A program made the translations under genes and the position numbers. This document shows positions 43,775 to 52,648 of a DNA stretch of 64,000 nucleotides, one piece after another; the stretch's first letter is position 1, and every line of letters begins with the position of its first letter. The stretch is from positions 153,568 through 217,567 of the forward strand of contig JABSOM010000006.1 in assembly GCA_013215945.1 (NCBI GenBank), read 5' to 3'. The notes under the pieces were generated by a model that worked only from the letters and a program-made list of their open reading frames with translations, did no database searches and was not told where the DNA came from. Origin of the DNA: Campylobacteraceae bacterium. GTDB taxonomy: Bacteria; Campylobacterota; Campylobacteria; Campylobacterales; Arcobacteraceae.

Positions 43775-45682
43775 ATGTTACAATCAAACATGAAAACATT
43801 TCTGTATACCTTTAATAACAATAATCTAAACAATTTAATTCCTTATAAAAAGTTCAAAGATGAAAAGAATATTTTAGTACAAATTTTTTGTGGCCATAAA
43901 GGAAGTACTTTACAACTTATTTCATCTGCTATAAAAGAAAATATTCCTCAAGCTATTTGCATAGGGACCACCACAGATGGAGAAATATCAAATAAAAGAA
44001 TTTCTACTCTTAAAACTATAATTGCTATTTCGGTATTTAAACATACTCATATAAAAGGTCATTTTCTTGAAGAAGTGGGAAGTACTGATACTGGTTTTAA
44101 AATAGCCAAAACATTAAAAACTAATAATACAAAACTTATTATTACTTTTACTGATGGGATTTATACAAATGCAGAAGATTATTTAAAAGGAATAGAACTT
44201 TTTGACAAACACTTAATGGTTTGTGGAGGGATGGCAGGAGATAATGGAGTTTTTAAAAAAACGCATGTATGTTTAGGTGATAAAATGATTTCAAAAGGAG
44301 TTGTTGCCGTATCTTTAAACTCAGATATATTGGAAGTAAAAAATGCACATAAGTTTGATTGGTTGCCAATTGGAATTGAGCATAGAATTGATAAAGTAGT
44401 GGGTAACCGTATTTACGAAATAGGAGGTATGAGCGCCAAAGCATTTTACGAAAAATACCTTGGAGATTCTTTTGCACAAACAGAATATCCTTTAATTGTA
44501 AAACGAAAAGGAATAAATATTGCACGTGCAGTACTTACTACTTATGATGATGGTTCTTTGGGTTGTGCGGGGAACTTGTATGAAGGGGATATGGTACACC
44601 TAGGGTTTGCAAATGCTGAAATGCTGATGCAGAATCCCATTGAATACCTTGAGCATATTAATACGTTTAAAGCAGAAACAATTTTTATTTATTCTTGCAT
44701 GGCAAGGCGAAGATATATGCCAAATTTAATTAAAATAGAGACTGAACCCTTTGCAAGAATTGCTACAACTGCTGGTTTTTTTACGTATGCAGAGTTTTAT
44801 CATAATAATGACCACAATGAACTTTTAAATCAAACATTAACGCTCGTTGCCCTTACGGAAAATCAAAATATAGAAACCATGAATGTGAGCCCTCTTAAAA
44901 GAAAAATGGGTCTTAATCAAAGTGCTTTTATGAACACAACTAAATCTCTCACCTCTTTAATTCAACAAAGCACCAAAGATTATAAAGAACAATCTTTTAA
45001 ATTACAAGAAGAGAAAAACTATTCACAACACTTACTTAAATCACAAAAACAATTTTTGCGTCATGCTGTACATGAGACAAATACTCCATTAAGTGTTATT
45101 ATGTCTAATATTGAGCTTTTTGAGATGGAAAATGGAAAAAATAAATATTTAAAAAATATTGAAGTTGCCATGAAAAATATCTTTTCAATTTATGATGATT
45201 TGTCCTATTTGGTTAAAAAAGATCAAATAGAATATAAAAAACATCCTATTGATTTAGTTGATTATATAAGAGCTCGCAGTGATTTTTTTGAAGAAGTTGC
45301 GAATAAAAACAATTCAAACTTTATATTTACAGCTCAAAACCCTAGCATGTTTATTTATTTTAATGAAACAAAACTTCAACGAATAATTGATAATAACCTA
45401 ACAAATGCTATAAAGTATTCTTACGAAAATGAAGATATCAAGCTCACATTAACAGAAGAAAAAAACACATACACGTTTTTAGTTTCATCTTATTCAAGAC
45501 AAATAATTCATCCAGAAAAAATATTTGAAGAATATTACAGAGAAGAAAAATCACAAGAAGGTTTTGGTTTAGGATTAAATTTAGTTAAACGAATTTGTGA
45601 TGAAGAAAATGTAGAGATACATCTAAAATCAAATGAATTTCAAACTTCATTTGCTTATGTATTTAAAAAAGGCGAACAATGA
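43775..45682 (+). CDS. FIST-domain sensor histidine kinase
   Basis: 635 aa, cytoplasmic. The N-terminal FIST domain spans roughly residues 25-220 (ICIGTTTDGEISN, MVCGGMAGDNGVF) and FIST_C about 225-370 (EYPLIVKRKG, FIYSCMARRRYM, ARIATTAGFFTYAEF). FIST domains are thought to sense small ligands such as amino acids. A coiled segment leads to the H-box RHAVHETNTPLSVIMSN and an ATPase domain (DNNLTNAIKYS, EGFGLGLNLV). The stop overlaps the regulator start by 4 bp (ATGA). The first ATG (43775) is weakly supported; the one at 43790 is equally possible. Confidence 0.9.
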   Translation: MLQSNMKTFLYTFNNNNLNNLIPYKKFKDEKNILVQIFCGHKGSTLQLISSAIKENIPQAICIGTTTDGEISNKRISTLKTIIAISVFKHTHIKGHFLEEVGSTDTGFKIAKTLKTNNTKLIITFTDGIYTNAEDYLKGIELFDKHLMVCGGMAGDNGVFKKTHVCLGDKMISKGVVAVSLNSDILEVKNAHKFDWLPIGIEHRIDKVVGNRIYEIGGMSAKAFYEKYLGDSFAQTEYPLIVKRKGINIARAVLTTYDDGSLGCAGNLYEGDMVHLGFANAEMLMQNPIEYLEHINTFKAETIFIYSCMARRRYMPNLIKIETEPFARIATTAGFFTYAEFYHNNDHNELLNQTLTLVALTENQNIETMNVSPLKRKMGLNQSAFMNTTKSLTSLIQQSTKDYKEQSFKLQEEKNYSQHLLKSQKQFLRHAVHETNTPLSVIMSNIELFEMENGKNKYLKNIEVAMKNIFSIYDDLSYLVKKDQIEYKKHPIDLVDYIRARSDFFEEVANKNNSNFIFTAQNPSMFIYFNETKLQRIIDNNLTNAIKYSYENEDIKLTLTEEKNTYTFLVSSYSRQIIHPEKIFEEYYREEKSQEGFGLGLNLVKRICDEENVEIHLKSNEFQTSFAYVFKKGEQ

Positions 45683-46338
45683 AAATACTCTTATTAGAAG
45701 ATGACATTATGTTAAATGAGGCTATTAAACAGTATTTAGAAACCATAGGGCATGCGATACATTCAGTAAAAGAAGGAAATCACTGCCTTGATGTTTTAGA
45801 AAAAGAACGTTTTGATTTACTTATTTTAGATATTAATGTACCCAATATTGATGGTTTGTCTATTTTAGAAAAACTGCATGAAGAAAAAAGAATGGTACCC
45901 ACTATTTTTATTTCAGCTTTAATTGATATAGAAGATATTAGCAGAGCATTTGATATAGGCTGTCATGATTATTTAAAAAAACCTTTTCATTTAAAAGAAT
46001 TAAATATTAGAATTAATAAAATTCTTCAAACCAGACAAGTACCTATGCATCACAAAAGATTATCACGATCCTATAGTTTTGATAATGAAACAATGACTTT
46101 ATATTTTGATAATGAACCAAAGATATTACCAAAAAGACAGGTACAAATCATTCAATTATTAAGTAATAATAGATCTCTTGTTGTTAATTACGATATGTTT
46201 AGAGATTATGTTTGGGACGATGATTTTATTGATAATGCCACTATTAGAGCAGAAGTAAACCGCGTAAAAAAAGTTCTTAAAGAAGATTTCATTATCAATA
46301 TTAGAGGTATAGGTTATATGGTTGAGAGACCAAAATAA
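45679..46338 (+). CDS. OmpR-family response regulator paired with the FIST kinase
   Basis: 219 aa. Receiver with E7/D8/D9, phospho-acceptor D51 in LILDINVPNIDG, Lys in DYLKKPF; winged helix with NATIRAEVNRVKKVLKE and RGIGYMVERPK. It is overlapped by 4 bp with the kinase gene. It resembles the regulator at 23928-24572 closely enough to be a paralogue. Likely targets are the divergent aldehyde dehydrogenase or the aromatic operon downstream; neither is proven. Confidence 0.92.
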   Translation: MKILLLEDDIMLNEAIKQYLETIGHAIHSVKEGNHCLDVLEKERFDLLILDINVPNIDGLSILEKLHEEKRMVPTIFISALIDIEDISRAFDIGCHDYLKKPFHLKELNIRINKILQTRQVPMHHKRLSRSYSFDNETMTLYFDNEPKILPKRQVQIIQLLSNNRSLVVNYDMFRDYVWDDDFIDNATIRAEVNRVKKVLKEDFIINIRGIGYMVERPK

Positions 46339-46502
46339 ATCAAGGAGTAATTTTTCTCACCTTTTAAGTATAAAACTTTAGCATTCTGTCTTTATTAAAA
46401 AAGACAAAAAATATTTTGCTATTTTAGAAAGAATATTTTATTCTTCTTAATCTTCAAATTATCATCCTTACTTATCTCATAATAATTTAAATAATCACAT
46501 TT

Positions 46503-46576
46503 GCGAACTTTTGTTCATTAAGCGAACTTTAATTTTATCCATGTTACTATTTTCGTACAAATGTTCGTAAAATAGT
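46503..46576 (+). promoter_or_regulatory. Operator region of the protocatechuate operon (CGAAC half-sites and 31-bp palindrome)
   Basis: Two direct GCGAAC copies (46503-46508 and 46522-46527) flank GTTC (46513-46516), forming GAAC-TTTT-GTTC. About 20 bp on, ACTATTTT (46546-46553) and AAAATAGT (46569-46576) close a 31-bp palindrome holding TCGTAC and ATGTTCG. The last arm ends 12 bp before the first operon gene. Repeated GTTCG-type half-sites recall the three-part operators of IclR regulators PcaU and PobR, and an IclR gene ends this operon. Confidence 0.7.
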
Positions 46577-46588
46577 AAAAGGCTTAAA

Positions 46589-47671
46589 ATGATGTATTCT
46601 TCAATTCCTTATATGCAAATTCGTGGAGGAAGTTCAAAAGGTATTTTTTTTAACAAAAAAGATTTACCAATAGATGAGAAAGAAAGAAATGAGATTATTT
46701 TAAGCATAGTAGGACGAGATAAAAATCAAATAGATGGTTTAGGTGGGGGAAATCCACTTACATCAAAAGTTGCTATTGTTTCAAAATCTACAAAAATAAA
46801 TTGTGATATTGACTATTTATTTATTCAAGTTGTTCTTGGTGAAAATAAAGTAGATACATCTCCTAATTGTGGGAATATCCTATCCGGGGTAGGTGCTTTT
46901 TGTATAGAAGAAGGTTTAATTAAAGCCCAAGATAAAGAGACTTGTATTGTAATTAATATGATAAATAGTAATACACTTTGTGAACTTATAATACAAACAC
47001 CAAATAAAAAACTAAGTTTTGAAGGATCAGCTAGTATTGATGGAGTAGAAGGAAGTAGCTCTCCTATTATTTGCAATTATCAAAATATTGCAGGTTCGCT
47101 TTGTGGTTCTTTATTTCCTACGGGGAAGAAAATAGATGTAATTAATGGCATTGAAGTCACTTGTATTGATAATGGAATGCCTGTTGTTTTAATCAAAGCT
47201 ACTTCTTTTGGAAAAACTGCTTATGAGTCATGTGATGAATTAGAACAAGATTTAGAATTTAAAAAAAAACTAGAAAAACTTAGATTAGAAGCAGGAAAAA
47301 TGATGAACTTAGGAGACGTAAGTTCTAAGGTCATTCCTAAAATGACCTTATTATCAAAAGCAAAAAACAAAGGACATATAAATACTAGAACCTTTATTCC
47401 TCATGCTTGCCACAGTGCTATTGGTGTTTTAGGTGCAGTTTCAGTAGCCAGTGCTTGTTTATTTGAGCAATGCATTACAAAAGACTTTGTGAATACATCA
47501 AAAGAATTAGTACAAAAAATATCTGTAGAACATCCTTCTGGTGAGTTCAGTGTTGAACTTACTTGTATAGAAAAAAACAATGAATTAGAAATAACAAAAG
47601 CTGGTTTATTACGAACAGCAAGAATAATTAGTAAGGGTATATGCTACCCCCATAGAGAAATTTTACAGTAA
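46589..47671 (+). CDS. galD: 4-oxalomesaconate tautomerase (PrpF/LigU/GalD family)
   Basis: 360 aa, PrpF-like fold: YMQIRGGSSKGIFFN at the start, GLGGGNPLTSKVAIV and DTSPNCGNILSGVGAFC (two catalytic regions). In this family members isomerise either trans-aconitate derivatives or 4-oxalomesaconate. The setting among ligI, ligK, ligJ and ligABC favours 4-oxalomesaconate, as for LigU and GalD; no methylcitrate genes are nearby. First gene of the operon, behind the CGAAC operator. Start could be the first or second ATG. Confidence 0.87.
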   Translation: MMYSSIPYMQIRGGSSKGIFFNKKDLPIDEKERNEIILSIVGRDKNQIDGLGGGNPLTSKVAIVSKSTKINCDIDYLFIQVVLGENKVDTSPNCGNILSGVGAFCIEEGLIKAQDKETCIVINMINSNTLCELIIQTPNKKLSFEGSASIDGVEGSSSPIICNYQNIAGSLCGSLFPTGKKIDVINGIEVTCIDNGMPVVLIKATSFGKTAYESCDELEQDLEFKKKLEKLRLEAGKMMNLGDVSSKVIPKMTLLSKAKNKGHINTRTFIPHACHSAIGVLGAVSVASACLFEQCITKDFVNTSKELVQKISVEHPSGEFSVELTCIEKNNELEITKAGLLRTARIISKGICYPHREILQ

Positions 47672-47685
47672 AAAAGGAAATAATT

Positions 47686-48558
47686 TTGGAAAAAAAAACT
47701 TGTTTAGCACCTATTAGGAATACAAAAATACCCAAGTATAAAACAATGAAAAATGCATGTGATGCACATTGCCATGTTTTTGGGCCAAGAGAGATATTCC
47801 CTTATTCTCAAAAAGCAAGTTATTGGCCACCTGATACCTCAGAAGAACAATTAAGAAAAATGCACGATACTATTGGTATACAACGAGCTGTTTTAGTACA
47901 AGCATCTTGTCATGGCACCGATAATAGCGCGATGCTTGATGCTATATCTAAAAATCCTGCAAGATATAAGGGTGTTTGTATTGCAGATGGCAGTTTTACC
48001 AAAGAAGATTTCAAATATTTAGATGACAACGGAGTTAAAGGTGTTCGTTTTAATTTTGTACAGCATTTAGGCGGAGCTCCTGATTTAATAATGATGGAAG
48101 AAGTCATTAAAAAAGTCATTCCTTTAGGCTGGCACTTAGTTATACATGTCAATGCGGAAGATATTATTACTTATGCTGATTTTTTTGAAAAATTTGACTT
48201 ACCTATTATTGTAGATCATATGGGAAGAGTGCCAACGAATAAAGGAGTTGAACAAAAAGCCTATCAAATTCTTTGTGAATTTATGAAAAAACCCAATTGG
48301 TGGGTTAAGATTTCTGGTGCTGAAAGAATAGCTGTTAGTCCTCCTTTTTATGATGCAATTGTTTATGCTCAAGGCTTAGTTGCTATTGCATCTGATAGAA
48401 TTCTTTGGGGGACAGATTGCCCCCATCCAAATATAAAAGAACATATGCCAAATGATGCCGATTTATTAGATTTATTTCCTTTAATGGTGCCAGATCTTAA
48501 ATTACAAAAACAAATACTTGTTGATAATCCAGCAAGACTTTATGGATGGGAGAACTAA
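47686..48558 (+). CDS. ligI: 2-pyrone-4,6-dicarboxylate lactonase
   Basis: 290 aa amidohydrolase-superfamily enzyme. The metal/substrate motif DAHCHVFGPREIFPYS near residue 28, HVNAEDI, VDHMGRVP and WGTDCPHPN match LigI. It opens the lactone ring of 2-pyrone-4,6-dicarboxylate to give 4-oxalomesaconate. The start is TTG, preceded by AAGGA at a fitting distance. It ends 2 bp before ligK. Confidence 0.93.
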   Translation: MEKKTCLAPIRNTKIPKYKTMKNACDAHCHVFGPREIFPYSQKASYWPPDTSEEQLRKMHDTIGIQRAVLVQASCHGTDNSAMLDAISKNPARYKGVCIADGSFTKEDFKYLDDNGVKGVRFNFVQHLGGAPDLIMMEEVIKKVIPLGWHLVIHVNAEDIITYADFFEKFDLPIIVDHMGRVPTNKGVEQKAYQILCEFMKKPNWWVKISGAERIAVSPPFYDAIVYAQGLVAIASDRILWGTDCPHPNIKEHMPNDADLLDLFPLMVPDLKLQKQILVDNPARLYGWEN

Positions 48559-48560
48559 AA

Positions 48561-49280
48561 ATGTTAAGAGAACAAGTACTGGGAGTTGCTGTTAAACAAA
48601 TCAACAGAGCCCCTAAGAAACAAATTGAAAGATTAGAAACACTTGGAAGCGCAACAGTTCATGAAGCCCAAAAAAGAGTAGGACAATTAGAACCTAGCTT
48701 AAAGCCTGTTTTTCAAGGCGCTAGAATTGCAGGTTCTGCAATTACTGTTTTATTACAACCAGGGGATAACTGGATGTTACATGTTGCTATGGAACTAGCA
48801 CAGCCTGGTGATATTATTATTGCTTCTTGTACCACTTCAAATACAGATGGTTTTTTTGGGGATTTACTTGCATCTTCTGCTCTTGCACAAGGTGTAAAAG
48901 GTTTAATTATTGAAGGTGGAGTTAGAGATACAAGAGATTTAAAAGAGATGAACTTTCCTGTTTGGTCAAAAGCAATTTCTATTAGAGGAACTGTTAAAAA
49001 TACTCTGGGCTCTGTAAATGTTCCTATTATTTGTGCAGGACAGCAAATCAATCCAGGTGATATAGTAATTGCTGATGATGATGGAATTTGTGTAGTTCCT
49101 TATGAAAACGCAAAAATTGTAGCTGATGCAGGAGAAAAAAGAGAAACTTATGAGAGTGAAAAAAGAGAAGAGTTTGATAAGGGTGTTTTAGGTTTAGATT
49201 TATACAAAATGAGAGAACCTTTAAAAAAAGCAGGGTTTAAATATTTTGAAACAAATGAAGATTTAAAGAATAGCATTTAA
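48561..49280 (+). CDS. ligK: 4-carboxy-4-hydroxy-2-oxoadipate aldolase (RraA-fold)
   Basis: 239 aa. RraA/DlpA fold with the catalytic GGVRDTRDL (Arg-Asp pair) and DIVIADDDGICVVP, the HMG/CHA aldolase signature. It splits 4-carboxy-4-hydroxy-2-oxoadipate into pyruvate and oxaloacetate and needs a divalent metal. The start at 48561 has GGGAG eight bases ahead; an ATG five codons earlier overlaps ligI. Such genes are often misnamed as demethylmenaquinone methyltransferase. Confidence 0.92.
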   Translation: MLREQVLGVAVKQINRAPKKQIERLETLGSATVHEAQKRVGQLEPSLKPVFQGARIAGSAITVLLQPGDNWMLHVAMELAQPGDIIIASCTTSNTDGFFGDLLASSALAQGVKGLIIEGGVRDTRDLKEMNFPVWSKAISIRGTVKNTLGSVNVPIICAGQQINPGDIVIADDDGICVVPYENAKIVADAGEKRETYESEKREEFDKGVLGLDLYKMREPLKKAGFKYFETNEDLKNSI

Positions 49281-49310
49281 AAGCAACACCTTTCTTTCTT
49301 TAGGATTTTG

Positions 49311-49350
49311 TTACTTTTAATTGGAATTTATTTCCAATGTTAAAAAGTAA
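49311..49350 (+). other. Hairpin between ligK and ligJ
   Basis: Outer arms TTACTTTT (49311-49318) and AAAAGTAA (49343-49350), inner arms TTGGAA (49321-49326) and TTCCAA (49332-49337). It lies in the only wide gap (122 bp) in the ligI-to-ligC stretch and is followed by more sequence before ligJ; it may be an RNA-stabilising or processing site. Confidence 0.5.
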
Positions 49351-49402
49351 ACATTAATAAAGTGGTCCCTTTAAAAATGGGATATTTTTCAAGGAGAAAT
49401 AT

Positions 49403-50437
49403 ATGATTATTGATTGTCATGGACATTATACAACAGCGCCAAAAGAATTAACAGATTATAGAGATAAACAAAAAAATGAGTTAAAAAACGATCCATTAAT
49501 TAAACACTTAAAAGGTGAGATTAATATAACAGATGAGCAATTGAAAGAAAGTATTGTAAATAATCAACTAAAACTTCAAACCCAAAGAGGAAGTGATTTA
49601 ACAATCTTTTCTCCAAGAGCTAGCAGAATGGAACACCATATAGGTAACTTATCCACAAGTATTGCATGGACAGAACATTGTAATGATTTAATAGGAAGAA
49701 TTGTGGGACTTTTCCCTAAAAACTTTGTAGGTGTTGCCCAACTTCCTCAATCCCAAGGAGAAAGTTTAGAAGCTAGTATTAAAGAGTTAGAAAGATGTGT
49801 TAATGACTTAGGTTTTATTGGCTTGAATTTAAATCCAGATCCTTCAGGCGGATATTTTAATGATGTTCCACCCTTAGATGATAAATATTGGTATCCTTTA
49901 TATGAAAAAATGGTTGAACTTGAAGTGCCTGCTATGATTCATGTAAGTGGCTGTTGTAATGATACTTTTCATGCTACCTCATCTTATTATTTAGGTGCAG
50001 ATACCACAGCTTTTACTCAACTATTTATGAGCAAAACTCTTTTTAAAGATTTTCCAAGTTTAAAATTTATCATTCCACACGGCGGTGGAGCAGTTCCTTA
50101 TCATTGGGGTAGATATAGAGGATTTACTGATATGTTAGCCTTAGATCATATAGATAAAATTATAGAAAACAATATCTATTTTGATACCTGTGTTTACCAT
50201 CAAGAAGGCATTGATTTACTAGTAGATGTAGTTCCTACAAAAAACATTTTATTTGCTTCTGAAATGATTGGAGCTGTACGTGGAATTGATCCACAAACGG
50301 GACATTATTTTGATGATACAAAAAGGTATATCACAGATGCTAAAATCTCTGATGAAAAAAAGAAAATGATTTTTGAAGATAATATTAGGACAGTATTTCC
50401 AAGAATTAATGCCCATATTAAAAAATACTGTAAATAA
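49403..50437 (+). CDS. ligJ: 4-oxalomesaconate hydratase (amidohydrolase fold, LigJ)
   Basis: 344 aa. The N-terminus MIIDCHGHYTTAPKEL is nearly that of known LigJ enzymes; HVSGCC, IPHGGGAVPYHWGRYRGF and FASEMIGAV carry further metal and substrate residues. It adds water to 4-oxalomesaconate to form 4-carboxy-4-hydroxy-2-oxoadipate. Ribosome site AAGGAGAAATAT before ATG. It is of the LigJ type, not the unrelated GalB type. Confidence 0.93.
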   Translation: MIIDCHGHYTTAPKELTDYRDKQKNELKNDPLIKHLKGEINITDEQLKESIVNNQLKLQTQRGSDLTIFSPRASRMEHHIGNLSTSIAWTEHCNDLIGRIVGLFPKNFVGVAQLPQSQGESLEASIKELERCVNDLGFIGLNLNPDPSGGYFNDVPPLDDKYWYPLYEKMVELEVPAMIHVSGCCNDTFHATSSYYLGADTTAFTQLFMSKTLFKDFPSLKFIIPHGGGAVPYHWGRYRGFTDMLALDHIDKIIENNIYFDTCVYHQEGIDLLVDVVPTKNILFASEMIGAVRGIDPQTGHYFDDTKRYITDAKISDEKKKMIFEDNIRTVFPRINAHIKKYCK

Positions 50438-50449
50438 GAAAGGTTTTAA

Positions 50450-50842
50450 ATGAGAGATTATGATGATATTCCAGGTACCTATGTTTTTGATATAGCAATG
50501 TCACAAAAAGGTTATGCCTTAAATAAATTTTGTGAAACATTAAACAGAGAAGAAGGAAGAAAGCAGTTTTTAAATAATCAAGATGAATATTTAAAAACGT
50601 TTAATATGAGCAAGGAACAAATCCAAGCAGTTAAAGACAGAGATATTAACCAAATGTTATCTCTTGGAGGAAATATTTATTATGTGTTTAAAATCGCGGC
50701 TGTTTTAGGACATTCAATGCAAGCAGTAGGAGCAATGATGTCAGAAGAAGGTTTTTCAGAGAAAGATTTTCAAGAAATGATGATAAATGGCGGTCGTTCA
50801 ATAGAAGGAAATCGCTCAAAGAAGGAGAATAAAAATGGCTAA
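50450..50842 (+). CDS. ligA: Protocatechuate 4,5-dioxygenase, alpha subunit
   Basis: 130 aa, all-helical small subunit. The start DYDDIPGTYVFDIAMSQKGY and LGGNIYYVFKIAAVLG match LigA. It caps the active site of the beta subunit. Overlaps ligB by 8 bp, so the two are made in equal amounts. The tail is basic and polar. Confidence 0.95.
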   Translation: MRDYDDIPGTYVFDIAMSQKGYALNKFCETLNREEGRKQFLNNQDEYLKTFNMSKEQIQAVKDRDINQMLSLGGNIYYVFKIAAVLGHSMQAVGAMMSEEGFSEKDFQEMMINGGRSIEGNRSKKENKNG

Positions 50843-51683
50843 AATTATTGGAGGTCTTGGGACTTCTCATATTCCAACGATTGGAAAAGTAATTGATAAC
50901 AATGAAATGCATGGGCCTTATTGGGAACCTTTCATAAAAGGAATACAACCTGCACGTGACTGGATGAAAAAGAATAAACCCGATGTTTGCATTATTATCT
51001 ACAACGACCATGGTTCAAATTTTTCTTTAAAAGATGTTATTCCTTTTGGAATTGGAATGGGTGAAAAGTTTTTGCCTGCTGATGAAGGATATGGAAGAAG
51101 ACAAGTTCCCACATGTGAAGGGCACCCTGCTTTGTCTGCTCATATTGCAGAATCTTTAATATTTGATGAATTTGATATTGTTTTATCCAATGAATTAGAT
51201 GTTGACCACGGATTAACTGTGCCTTTATCCATTATGTATGATCAACCAAAAGCCTGGCCCTGTAAAGTGATTCCTATTTATGTAGGAGTGGTGCAATACC
51301 CACAACCTCGTGGAAACAGATGTTACAACTTAGGAAAAGCCATACGAAAAGCAGTCGATTCTTTTCCCGAAGATATAAATATTGCCATTTTAGGAACAGG
51401 TGGATTATCCCATCAACTTCAAGGTCAAAGAGCTGGTTTAATAAATCAAGATTATGACAAAAAATGGTTAGATGGTTTTGTAAATACACCCTTAATTACA
51501 AAAGATATTTCTCATACTGAGCTTATAAGAGAAGCTGGTAGTGAGGGAATTGAAGCCATTATGTGGTTAGTAATGAGAGGTGCTATGGATGAAGAAGTAG
51601 TAGAAACTTATAGATTCATGCATACACCCGTTTCAAATACGAACTATAGTTTAATCATTCTAGAAAATAAAAAGGAGAAATAA
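50835..51683 (+). CDS. ligB: Protocatechuate 4,5-dioxygenase, beta subunit (class III extradiol)
   Basis: 282 aa. Fe2+ ligands expected at H12 (GTSHIP) and H59 (YNDHGSNF) plus a Glu near the C-terminal third; the catalytic His is in GTGGLSHQLQG. It opens protocatechuate next to the 4-hydroxyl to give 4-carboxy-2-hydroxymuconate semialdehyde. Overlap with ligA and one-base spacing to ligC show a tight operon. Gallate may be a side substrate, as known for LigAB. Confidence 0.95.
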   Translation: MAKIIGGLGTSHIPTIGKVIDNNEMHGPYWEPFIKGIQPARDWMKKNKPDVCIIIYNDHGSNFSLKDVIPFGIGMGEKFLPADEGYGRRQVPTCEGHPALSAHIAESLIFDEFDIVLSNELDVDHGLTVPLSIMYDQPKAWPCKVIPIYVGVVQYPQPRGNRCYNLGKAIRKAVDSFPEDINIAILGTGGLSHQLQGQRAGLINQDYDKKWLDGFVNTPLITKDISHTELIREAGSEGIEAIMWLVMRGAMDEEVVETYRFMHTPVSNTNYSLIILENKKEK

Positions 51684-51684
51684 T

Positions 51685-52626
51685 ATGAAAATATGTGTTA
51701 TTGGTAATGGTGCTTTTGGAAAAAAACATCTGGACGCTTTAAAATGTATAGACGATGTAGAAGTTGTCTGTTTAGTGGGTGCAAGAGAAGAAAGTACTAA
51801 AAAAGTGGCAAAAGATTTTGATGTTCCTTTTTACACTACTTCTTTAGAAGAAGCATTAAAAATGGATTTTGATGCAGCTATTATTGCAAGTCCTACACAA
51901 ATACATGCACAACAAGCAATTGCTGTAATGGAAGCAGGAAAACATGTCATGGTAGAAATCCCAATGGCCGATTCACTAGAAGATGCACAAGCTATTGTAG
52001 ATACTCAAAAAAGAACCGGAATGGTGGCTATGGCTGGTCATACAAGAAGATTTAATCCTTCTCACCAGTATATACATACTAAAATACAAAAGGGCGAATT
52101 AAGTATCCAACAAATGGATGTTCAAACCTATTTCTTTAGACGTACAAATACGAATGCTTTAGGAGAAAAGCGTTCATGGACTGATCATTTATTATGGCAT
52201 CACGCTTGCCATACGGTTGATTTATTTGCTTACCAAACAGGGGAAGAAATCACACAAGTACAAGCTATGCAAGGCCCAATTCATAAAGAACTAGGTATTT
52301 CTTTGGATATGAGTATAGGTTTGAAAACAGCCTCAGGAAAACTATGTACCTTGTCTCTTTCTTTTAATAATGATGGGCCCTTTGGCACGTTTTTTAGATA
52401 TATCTGTGATAAAGGAACTTATTTGGCAAGATACGATGATTTATTTAATGGGAAAGATGAGCAAATTGATGTCTCTAAAATAGCTGTTTCAATGAATGGT
52501 ATTGAATTGCAAGACAGAGAATTTATAACAGCGATTAAAGAAAAACGTGAGCCAAATGCCAGTGTGCAACAAGCTCTTGCGGCAATGAAGATCTTAGACT
52601 TATGTGAAAAAGAATTACAAAAGTAA
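51685..52626 (+). CDS. ligC: 4-carboxy-2-hydroxymuconate-6-semialdehyde dehydrogenase
   Basis: 313 aa, Gfo/Idh/MocA fold. NADP-binding ICVIGNGAFGKKHLDAL at the start, then MVEIPMADSLEDAQ with the EKP-like position changed to EIP, and AGHTRRFNPSHQYIH. It oxidises the cyclic hemiacetal of the ring-cleavage product to 2-pyrone-4,6-dicarboxylate. Ribosome site AAGGAGAAATAAT before ATG within the ligB end. Confidence 0.92.
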   Translation: MKICVIGNGAFGKKHLDALKCIDDVEVVCLVGAREESTKKVAKDFDVPFYTTSLEEALKMDFDAAIIASPTQIHAQQAIAVMEAGKHVMVEIPMADSLEDAQAIVDTQKRTGMVAMAGHTRRFNPSHQYIHTKIQKGELSIQQMDVQTYFFRRTNTNALGEKRSWTDHLLWHHACHTVDLFAYQTGEEITQVQAMQGPIHKELGISLDMSIGLKTASGKLCTLSLSFNNDGPFGTFFRYICDKGTYLARYDDLFNGKDEQIDVSKIAVSMNGIELQDREFITAIKEKREPNASVQQALAAMKILDLCEKELQK

Positions 52627-52648
52627 TTTAACAAAAAAAGGATAGAAA

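Noticed and set aside
46589..47671. PrpF (methylcitrate pathway aconitate isomerase) for the first gene of the aromatic operon
   Set aside because: No prpB, prpC or acnD is nearby; the protocatechuate genes fit the oxalomesaconate tautomerase of the same family.
48561..49280. RraA or demethylmenaquinone methyltransferase annotation for the LigK protein
   Set aside because: The fold is shared, but the GGVRDT motif and the place between ligI and ligJ support the aldolase.
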